Shown: in pieces, positions 1-5,948 of the stretch
How the letters are laid out: every line of letters begins with the position of its first letter
Numbering within the stretch: the first letter of the stretch is position 1
Assembly (NCBI GenBank): GCA_040383885.1
Contig: JBEICQ010000056.1
Span: 1-12,455, forward strand
DNA from: JBEICQ01 sp040383885
GTDB lineage: Bacteria; Bacteroidota; Bacteroidia; UBA4408
Reading direction: 5' to 3'
DNA: 12,455 nucleotides
Notes under the pieces: model-generated
Seen by the model: the letters and a program-made list of their open reading frames with translations, nothing else
Told to the model about the DNA's origin: nothing
Databases searched by the model: none
Position numbers and translations under genes: made by a program

Positions 1-172
1 CGTGGATCTTCCTTTTTTATAAAAAATCTGGTTTGATTGTTTTTCGTTTTGTTTTTGCTGGTTTTTTTTTTTTGTTTGGAAAAAAATTTTTCGCTAAACC
101 CCGGGCGGGCCCTGTTTTGCCGCCCGCGCAACGGCCAAAAGAAGACAATGGCCGGATGATAAAAAAGGATGC
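1..172. other. Non-coding left edge, T-rich with GC-rich hairpins
   Basis: I see no credible gene in these bases. On the + strand the first 90 bases are strongly T-rich, including an uninterrupted run of twelve T at 62-73 and the block A7T5 at 80-91. Bases 102-154 switch abruptly to GC-rich sequence and hold two neighbouring inverted repeats, listed separately. The whole segment lies downstream of the minus-strand glycosyltransferase operon, so it is most likely its 3' untranslated region plus the spacer to the next gene outside the window. Confidence 0.6.
80..154 (-). terminator. Candidate double-hairpin terminator of the glycosyltransferase operon
   Basis: Two perfect inverted repeats lie side by side: CGGGCGG at 102-108 with CCGCCCG at 120-126 (7 bp stem, 11-base loop), and CGGCCA at 132-137 with TGGCCG at 149-154 (6 bp stem, 11-base loop). 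Read on the minus strand, the first stem begins 18 bases after the TAA of the GT83-like gene. The second stem is followed, about 15 bases later, by a run of seven T (86-80). The stems are real in the sequence. The terminator call is inferred and imperfect, because the T run is not directly attached to the stem. An mRNA-stabilising 3' structure is the alternative. Confidence 0.4.
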
Positions 173-1804
173 TTATTTTTTTGTTTCGGGCTGACGGCAA
201 TAAAAGACAAAGCCTCCCCTGCTCCCTACCTTTTTAAATGCGGGGTATTGATCCATTTCATGCGCTTTGTTAATCCGCGTTACCACATGCACGGGCTTAT
301 CAATAGCTCCGGTAAGTAACCAGTTGTTATCGCTGCTCTCCGGGCGTTCTCCAAAGGGTTTTCGGAAATAAAAATACTGGGCATAGCTTTTGAATCCGTA
401 AGTGGTTACATATACTTGTTTGCCCTGCAAGGAACGGTAGTATTGGATAGCCGAGCCCTGGGAATGTTCCTCCACCCTGGGAACGACTGCCACCAGCAGA
501 AGGGTAAAAACAATGGCGTTGGAAATGAACAAAGCATGCAAAAAAGCGGGGGAGGTATTTTTACAATACGCCCTGAAAAAGTAGACCGAAGAAAAGACAA
601 ACAAGACACCTGCGAGCCACTCATATCCCATCCATTGAACAGGCAGAAGAAGGGCCTCCACGGCAAATGGGTCGCGGATATATGGAATCAGATCATGTTT
701 GAAATATCCAATCATTGGGAGGAGCATAAAAGCAGCACCGAATAAAAATGTTACGATAAGATACATCCACTTCACAAGCCTGTTGTGTGCAATTCCTCTC
801 TCCAGAGAAAGTGTAGCAATGAATGACAGCGGCAGATAACACATGGAGGAATAGTGAACAATTTTGGTACTCACGAGACTAAAAAGGATGAGCACCGTCC
901 AGAACAGCGCCTGCATCCAGGATTCGAAGCGATTCAGAGTGGAATGGTTGTCTTTTTTTCGCAGCAGGGAAGGCAAAGCAAACTGAGCGATGGGAAAGCA
1001 GCCAAAGAACAAAACTATAAAGTGGTAATAAAATGGCTGACCATGGGTAGCCACAGGTTGTGTAAGTAATTCTACCTGGTAGGCAATAAATTGTTTGATA
1101 AACCAGGTTCCGTTTTGGATGAGTTCATAGGCATACCATATGGATGAAACAAGCAAGAGCATCAGGGTAAACATGCCATAATGCAAGAATCGGATATGCT
1201 TTACATTCCGAACACGAAACAATTGAAAAATCACGGTAAGAAAGAGGATAAGAAAGCCTACCGGTCCTTTGGTGAGCACAGCTAAACCGGCAAAAACGCC
1301 GGATATGGAAAGATGCATACCGGCTTTTGTGTGCTCCTCGGCTCCTTTGATAAAAAAATAAAGCGAGAGAAAAATAAACAGGTTAAATACCGGATCTATG
1401 ATGCCGGAGCTGAAATAAAAATGAGGAAGCAGGGAACCCAGGTAGCAGAGAGACCATAACCTGCCAAAGGAAGGCGAATTGATTTTAGTGCCTATGGAAT
1501 ACAGCAATTGGAGGGTGACGATACCAGCAATGGCATTGGGCAACCTTGCAGCAAACTCAGATATCCCGAAGGCTTTCATGCACAATACCTGCATCCAGAA
1601 AAAGAGTGGTGGTTTTTCCCAAAAGGGTTTGTAATCTATCTGTACGCGGGTAAAATTGCCGGAGGCAATCATTTCACGGGCTGATTCGGCGAAATTAATT
1701 TCATCCCAATCAAAGAGGTGAACGATGCCTAAAAAAGGCAAAAAACAAAGCGCGCTGATGAGCAATAGCCATGTTCTGAAAGATTGCTCAAACGAATTCT
1801 TCAT
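173..1804 (-). CDS. ArnT/GT83-like (PMT superfamily) integral membrane glycosyltransferase
   Basis: The 543-residue protein is a multi-pass inner-membrane glycosyltransferase of the GT-C fold, resembling ArnT and other GT83/PMT_2 proteins that move a sugar from a polyprenyl-phosphate carrier to an acceptor on the outer face of the membrane. Visible family marks are the first hydrophobic segment (residues 11-31), then the acidic loop DWDEINFAES (32-41), which matches the catalytic Asp-Glu loop of ArnT, KPPLFFW (64-70), LTKGPVGF (177-184), and KIVHYSSMCYLP (314-325), resembling the lysine/histidine/tyrosine loop of the family. About ten to twelve hydrophobic segments follow one another, and the last ~100 residues form a smaller soluble tail. 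Length is typical. Its ATG shares ATGA with the stop of the upstream GT2 gene, so translation is probably coupled and the GT2 product is the likely supplier of the lipid-linked sugar. The acceptor (lipid A, O-antigen, protein) is unknown. The family call is strong; substrate specificity is not readable. Confidence 0.88.
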   Translation of the reverse strand: MKNSFEQSFRTWLLLISALCFLPFLGIVHLFDWDEINFAESAREMIASGNFTRVQIDYKPFWEKPPLFFWMQVLCMKAFGISEFAARLPNAIAGIVTLQLLYSIGTKINSPSFGRLWSLCYLGSLLPHFYFSSGIIDPVFNLFIFLSLYFFIKGAEEHTKAGMHLSISGVFAGLAVLTKGPVGFLILFLTVIFQLFRVRNVKHIRFLHYGMFTLMLLLVSSIWYAYELIQNGTWFIKQFIAYQVELLTQPVATHGQPFYYHFIVLFFGCFPIAQFALPSLLRKKDNHSTLNRFESWMQALFWTVLILFSLVSTKIVHYSSMCYLPLSFIATLSLERGIAHNRLVKWMYLIVTFLFGAAFMLLPMIGYFKHDLIPYIRDPFAVEALLLPVQWMGYEWLAGVLFVFSSVYFFRAYCKNTSPAFLHALFISNAIVFTLLLVAVVPRVEEHSQGSAIQYYRSLQGKQVYVTTYGFKSYAQYFYFRKPFGERPESSDNNWLLTGAIDKPVHVVTRINKAHEMDQYPAFKKVGSRGGFVFYCRQPETKK

Positions 1805-2544
1805 TCGTAGTATTTCTTGCCATTTAGCAATCCCATCCTTACCAGGAAGAAAGTAAAAGAGACCCTGAGCACACCTAAACCGTAAATGGTGCTGCGCTTG
1901 AAATTGATGGAAGAGGCTTCCGGAAAATATTTGGTGGGACAGGTAACTTCTCCAATTTCATGTCCGTGGTAAAAAACCTGGGCGACAATTTCACTATCGA
2001 AAACAAAATCATCGGAGTTGCGTTCGAAATTAATTTGTTTCAAAACATCTCCTCTAAATGCCCGGTAGCCGGTGTGATATTCGGAAAGTTTTTGTCCCAT
2101 CAGCAGGTTCTGAGAGAGTGTGAGGAGGCGGTTTGCCACATATTTATAAAGAGGCATGCCCCCTTTGAGTGCACCTTTTCCGAGGATGCGGGAGGCAAAA
2201 ACAACCGGATACAGCCCATTGGCAATGATGCTTACCATGGCATGGATGAGCTTGGGTGTATACTGGTAATCGGGATGCAACATCACGATGATATCGGCAT
2301 TGAGTTCGATGGCTTTGGCATAACAGGTTTTTTGGTTGCCCCCATACCCGCGGTTATTGATGTGCTGCATGATATGTGAGATGCCAAGCTCTTTGGCCAG
2401 GGATACCGTATTGTCGGAACTTTTGTCATCGGTAAGTACCACCTCATCCACGATGTCGAATGGAATTTCGTTGTAGGTGGCTCGTAATGTGGAGGCGGCA
2501 TTATAAGCCGGAAGGATGACGATGACTTTTTTTCCTGCGAACAT
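1801..2544 (-). CDS. Family 2 glycosyltransferase, polyprenol-phosphate sugar synthase-like
   Basis: This 247-residue protein is a cytoplasmic GT-A glycosyltransferase close in layout to dolichol/undecaprenol-phosphate mannose or glucose synthases, which join a nucleotide-sugar to a polyprenyl phosphate. The sequence shows the N-terminal VIVILPAYNAAST (residues 7-19), the nucleotide-binding DDKSSDNT (39-46), NNRGYGGNQK (63-72), the metal/sugar motif HPDYQY (90-95), YHTGYRAF (156-163) and DDFVFDSE (178-185). The C-terminal hydrophobic stretch (VLRVSFTFFLVRMGLL) is too short for the double-TM anchors of GtrB-type enzymes. I chose the ATG at 2544 because homology begins there. An in-frame ATG at 2598 would add 18 atypical residues encoded wholly inside the upstream gene. 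Even from 2544 the gene overlaps the PHP gene by 44 bases, and its stop overlaps the GT83 start by 4. It probably makes the lipid-linked sugar donor for that neighbour; the identity of the sugar is unknown. Confidence 0.88.
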   Translation of the reverse strand: MFAGKKVIVILPAYNAASTLRATYNEIPFDIVDEVVLTDDKSSDNTVSLAKELGISHIMQHINNRGYGGNQKTCYAKAIELNADIIVMLHPDYQYTPKLIHAMVSIIANGLYPVVFASRILGKGALKGGMPLYKYVANRLLTLSQNLLMGQKLSEYHTGYRAFRGDVLKQINFERNSDDFVFDSEIVAQVFYHGHEIGEVTCPTKYFPEASSINFKRSTIYGLGVLRVSFTFFLVRMGLLNGKKYYE

Positions 2545-3733
2545 GTTTGATGCGTAAATAAAAGAAAAATACCAGAAGAGCCAAAACCTGCAGGGCAATG
2601 CCTCTCAGTACCGTTGTAAGAAAATGATCCGGTGTGTGGGTAGATGCTGCAAATGCACCTCCGCTGTAACGGAAAACAGGATTCAAAAAAAATCTTGTGC
2701 CGTTCTCAAAATTCACTTCCGCTCTCAGATAGGTGTCATTGGGTTTTGCCACATAAAAGGCGGTGCTGTCATTTTGTTTTGTAAATACAGTTTTCCCACC
2801 CTGGCTCTTGAGTACCAATTGTGCAAAGGGATCTGAGAACAGGATGCTGAGGGTATCGCCTCTCATGAACAAGGATTTCGGTCCTTTCAATTGCTGCAGG
2901 AGTTTTTTGCGGAATACGAGTGAAGAGTCTTGCTCGATGCGAAGGTCAACAGCAATGGTCATTCCTCGCTTGAGTGCTTTTTTAACAGAAGCTTCGGAAG
3001 GATGGGCATAAAGCAGGGTGAGATTTTTACCCACTTCCATCAGGTTGCGTATGTCGTGTCCATCGTCGTTGGCAGTTGCAAAGGCAGGATAGCCTGAAGA
3101 GAGCGCGGTATCCTAGGAGGCCATGGATTGCCTTACGCGGCTCAGAATTTCCATGTTGTGATAATTGCCCAGATAATTAAAATCTCCCGGATGAACGGCC
3201 AGTGAGAATTCAGGATGGTTCATCACCACCACGGCATCCGAATCTTTTCGCAGGCAATCAATCACCTCCTGACGATTGTGGAGGGTTTGAGGAAGCAGGT
3301 ATTCTTTCCAGTTCACGCTTTTTGCCCCGATGATCTGGTGATGAATACGCGCAGGGCCATAGCCATGTTCATAAACAGGAATGTATCCGGGCCTGGTGCT
3401 GTGCAGAAGATTGATGGATTGGTAATCGGAGATACATGCCACCTCGTAACCCAGCCATCGATAGAGACTATCAATGGTGTGAGGCTGAGAATGTCTGCCG
3501 TTGGTAAGCATTCCCCAGGCATTGCTGTGCACATGAAAATTGGCCTTAATCCAGGACTTTTCCCCCGTTCCTGCGTAAGGATTGAACCAATCTTTGCCTT
3601 CGAATTTTTTGGGCGTGCGCAGCTTGTATTTTTTTCCCCAGAGGTATTGCAGAGCAGCAAGAAGCAGGAGAAGCAAGGTAAGGAAGGCAAGAAGAAGTAG
3701 TAGGATACGAAGGATTTTTCGGAGGAATGCCAT
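2501..3733 (-). pseudogene. Membrane-anchored PHP-domain phosphoesterase-like protein interrupted by in-frame TAG
   Basis: One reading frame of 411 codons runs from ATG 3733 to TAA 2501-2503, broken only by TAG at codon 207 (3115-3113). Both halves align to one PHP (polymerase and histidinol phosphatase) metal-dependent hydrolase. Before the stop are an N-terminal TM helix (residues about 7-32, preceded by Arg/Lys), HVHS (67-70), ISDYQS (101-106, in place of the usual TDH), VYEHG (120-124) and MNHPEF (171-176). After the stop come the closing part of the fold, with GYPAFATANDDGHD (214-227) supplying the last metal ligands, a beta-rich region, and a C-terminal TM helix followed by RIKHVRRKK. 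Basic flanks on both helices put the PHP domain in the periplasm. The sequence resumes immediately after the stop with DTALSSG; in PHP proteins this spot is commonly a Trp-Asp, so TGG to TAG is the likeliest change. Pseudogene, recent mutation, strain polymorphism, sequencing error or read-through cannot be separated here. The gene is first in an operon with GT2 and GT83-like genes. Alternative annotation is two ORFs, 3113-3733 and 2501-3040. Confidence 0.8.
3113..3115 (-). other. In-frame amber codon inside the PHP-domain gene
   Basis: The minus-strand codon is TAG. The next 24 codons before the first available ATG (3040) are all open in the same frame and encode conserved PHP residues including DDGHD. 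That ATG lies after the metal-ligand motif, so a re-started product would lack the whole active site, and the upstream product would lack the last ligands. All ten natural gene ends in this window are TAA or TGA. Confidence 0.85.
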
Positions 3734-3974
3734 GTCCGGTATTGCGATGCAAAACTATAAAAATGCGGCATGCTGTGCGTGTGTTCTTCTGTAGCATCTA
3801 TCTATGAACAGCCTTTATGGAAAGTCATCTTTTTGCAGATGTGGTTTACAAGCCTTAGTTTTAAGCAGTTGAAAACAAACAGAATCAACATTCAAATTTG
3901 GTTGAGAGATGCATGCGGAAACCTCCTCCTGCTTTCACTCAACACCACTCAACACCTTTCTACTGGCTGACCTT
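3734..3974. other. Divergent intergenic region
   Basis: The gap separates the minus-strand PHP operon from the plus-strand membrane-protein gene. Besides the minus-strand -7 box at 3750-3757, it holds one weak plus-strand candidate: CAAATTTG at 3893-3900, one mismatch from TAnnTTTG, with a TTG at 3869-3871 upstream. If used, transcription would begin near 3907, leaving a leader of about 68 bases before ATG 3975. I see no hairpin of note, RNA gene or convincing small ORF. Confidence 0.4.
3750..3757 (-). promoter_or_regulatory. Candidate Bacteroidota -7 element for the PHP/glycosyltransferase operon
   Basis: Read on the minus strand this is TAGTTTTG, an exact match to the Bacteroidota -7 consensus TAnnTTTG. 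It sits 16 bases upstream of the PHP start codon, which would give a leader of only about ten bases. I see no clear TTTG at the -33 position, so the call rests on the -7 box and its position alone. Confidence 0.35.
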
Positions 3975-5150
3975 ATGCAACTGAACAATTACCCCGAAAA
4001 TGTCACACAATGGCTGGAAAAAATCTCTTCCGGTCGTTACTTCGCGCAGGGGCTTTCACTGATGCTTCTGCTGATGTCATGGTTCTTTGTGAGTCCGGTG
4101 GCATTCAAATTTTTTACTCATCCACTTCCTTATGCCTGGGATACAATTCTGCTGAAAGCATCAGATCTTACTAATAATCTTGAGCATATAGCCCCCAGCT
4201 CCTGGCGGGCGAAAAAAGTTTTCCGCATCACCATTCCGGTACTCATCAGGTTAACAAAATTCAGTCCTGCCTTTGTTGTGCTGATGCAAATCATCTGCGG
4301 TTATGCCATTTATTTTTTTTCTTACCGTCTGGTGCACCGCATTACCGGTGATGCCATACAGGCAGTATGGGCCACCTGTGCCATGGCTTTCCTTTATTTT
4401 GGAAGAGCCGCCTGGTTTGAATTCGAAGCTACCTGGTTCGACGGGTTCTCGTATTTTTTTCTTCTGATGGCCATGTATCAAGGCTCTGTTTGGGGAATTT
4501 TCCTCTTCTCAACAATGGCTGCATGGAATGACGAGAGGGCGTTTATGGCTTTGTCACTTGTATTTTTGTTTCACTTCGTTTCCACCAAAGGCGAAGAGAA
4601 AACGAGCCTCAAAAATCTGTTTTCACTAAACAAGCAAACACTGGCTGCTGCTGCTGCCATTGTCGCCTATTTGCTAACGCGTTTGTTTCTAACGGTGTTC
4701 TATCACATGCAAACACCCAAAGACGGGGCCAACATGGGTGTATTGGTTCATCAAACGCCAAATTTCCTTCCCTTGGGCGCATTTACCTTTATGGAGGGCT
4801 TTTGGCTCCTTGCCTTGTATGCGCTTTTATGGGTGTTTTTTAAGCGAGATTATCTGCTGTTTTTTCTTTTACTGGCACCCATCCTGATCCTGGGTGTGGT
4901 GGCAGGTTGCGTTACGGACATCACACGCAGTGGCTCATTTATGGTACCTATTGTATTTGTCTTAATCCGTTATCCCGGCATCTTTATAAATCGCATGCAG
5001 ATGCGCAGCCTGCTCTTTTCATGCTTTGCCATTACCCTCCTGTTTCCTCCGGTATTTGTTTGTCTTGACTGGGGTGCAGGCAGTTGGTACTTCTCTCCTT
5101 TCCTGTTTAAAAAAATGTTGCTTGTACTAGGTCAATATTTATCAGCCTGA
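3975..5150 (+). CDS. Multi-pass integral membrane protein, function unknown, possibly GT-C-like
   Basis: I do not recognise this family by name. From ATG 3975 the product is 391 residues with roughly nine to eleven hydrophobic segments separated by short loops. Features that may be conserved are YAWDTILL in the first external loop, SSWRAKKVFRITIPVL before the second helix, EFEATWFDGFSYFFLL in mid-protein and WNDERAFMAL soon after. An acidic first loop following the first helix, plus acidic Asp/Glu pairs at helix ends, is reminiscent of GT-C glycosyltransferases, but I see none of their diagnostic motifs. An earlier in-frame ATG at 3909 would add 22 residues of low-hydrophobicity, unlikely-looking sequence and would lie almost on the predicted transcription start, so I prefer 3975. 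Neither start has a clear Shine-Dalgarno sequence. The gene is transcribed away from the glycan operon, which makes a link to envelope carbohydrate plausible but unproven. It ends 12 bases from the convergent methyltransferase gene. Confidence 0.75.
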   Translation: MQLNNYPENVTQWLEKISSGRYFAQGLSLMLLLMSWFFVSPVAFKFFTHPLPYAWDTILLKASDLTNNLEHIAPSSWRAKKVFRITIPVLIRLTKFSPAFVVLMQIICGYAIYFFSYRLVHRITGDAIQAVWATCAMAFLYFGRAAWFEFEATWFDGFSYFFLLMAMYQGSVWGIFLFSTMAAWNDERAFMALSLVFLFHFVSTKGEEKTSLKNLFSLNKQTLAAAAAIVAYLLTRLFLTVFYHMQTPKDGANMGVLVHQTPNFLPLGAFTFMEGFWLLALYALLWVFFKRDYLLFFLLLAPILILGVVAGCVTDITRSGSFMVPIVFVLIRYPGIFINRMQMRSLLFSCFAITLLFPPVFVCLDWGAGSWYFSPFLFKKMLLVLGQYLSA

Positions 5151-5162
5151 CAGCACCCTTCC

Positions 5163-5948
5163 TCAAACCTGACTCGTCTTTCTTTGACGCAGGGCCTCAT
5201 AGAGGATAACCGCAGCACTCACCGATACATTCAGAGAATCGGCACTTCCGTGCATTGGAATATGTACTGCCTGAATATTTTTTCCTTGCCATACCGCACT
5301 TAAGCCCACATCTTCCGCGCCGAGCACAAGAGCGGCGGGTCCTCTGAAATCAGCCTCAGTATAGGAGGTGCTTCCCTCTACCCTGGCGCAAAAAATACGA
5401 ACAGCCTTTTCCTGCAGCCAGCGGATACATGCTTCACTCGTGCATGTTGCCCAGGGTACAGAAAAAAAACATCCGAGGCCGGAACGCAGGACATTGGGAT
5501 TAAACATATCCATGTTGGGATTACAAACTACCAGAGCATGTGCACCGCAACCATCGGCTGTACGCAAAATAGCACCTATGTTACCGGGTTTTTCAAGCCC
5601 TTCCAGAACAATGATCAAAGGATTGTCGGGCAGGTGCAGCGAGTCAAGTGAACGGTAGAAGGTATCGAATACACCAATGACTCCCTCTGTGCCCGGGCGA
5701 TAAGCCATTTTTTCGTATACCTGTTTGTTCACTTCGAATACTTCCGGGATATTGTCATAAGTGAAATGGCCGGCAATATCAGGACAAACAAAAAGCATGC
5801 GGGGTTTATAACCATGGGTGATGGCCCTGTTTGTTTCTCTTTTGCCTTCGGTAACAAACAATTGATGCAGGCGGCGTTCGGATGCCTGTTTTTGCAATTG
5901 CACCACCAGTTTCACCTTTGGATTGGCGGGAGAAGTAATGCGCATCAT
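5163..5948 (-). CDS. SpoU/TrmH-family RNA 2'-O-methyltransferase
   Basis: This 261-residue protein transfers a methyl group from S-adenosylmethionine to a ribose 2'-hydroxyl in tRNA or rRNA. The N-terminal ~95 residues match the L30e-like substrate-binding domain common in this family (SPANPKVKLVVQLQ, then FVTEGKRETNRAI at 31-43). The SPOUT knot domain follows with all three motifs: EKPGNIGAILRTAD (119-132), ALVLGAEDVGLS (206-217, with Ala where Asn is more usual) and IPMHGSADSLNVSVSAAVIL (230-249), where Asn240 is the conserved SAM-pocket residue. Length is normal for the family. The exact nucleotide methylated cannot be deduced, so I give no symbol. The start overlaps the stop of the permease gene as ATGA, and a second ATG follows directly as codon 2. 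It is the last gene of the operon and faces a convergent gene 12 bases away, with no obvious intrinsic terminator between them. Confidence 0.92.
   Translation of the reverse strand: MMRITSPANPKVKLVVQLQKQASERRLHQLFVTEGKRETNRAITHGYKPRMLFVCPDIAGHFTYDNIPEVFEVNKQVYEKMAYRPGTEGVIGVFDTFYRSLDSLHLPDNPLIIVLEGLEKPGNIGAILRTADGCGAHALVVCNPNMDMFNPNVLRSGLGCFFSVPWATCTSEACIRWLQEKAVRIFCARVEGSTSYTEADFRGPAALVLGAEDVGLSAVWQGKNIQAVHIPMHGSADSLNVSVSAAVILYEALRQRKTSQV

Noticed and set aside
62..73. Run of twelve T as a functional tract or terminator for a + strand gene
   Set aside because: No gene or stem precedes it on the + strand within the window; it may be ordinary low-complexity spacer or contain run-length error.
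2545..2598. Upstream ATG of the GT2 gene (18 extra residues)
   Set aside because: The extension is encoded wholly inside the PHP gene, precedes the start of family homology and looks unlike a GT2 N-terminus.
3770..3970. Open frame of 66 codons on the + strand in the divergent gap
   Set aside because: It has no recognisable motif, overlaps the likely promoter region and runs into the following gene in another frame; random open sequence is the simpler reading.
5151..5162. Shared bidirectional terminator between the convergent genes
   Set aside because: Only 12 bases lie between the stops and neither they nor the flanking coding ends form a convincing stem with a T run.
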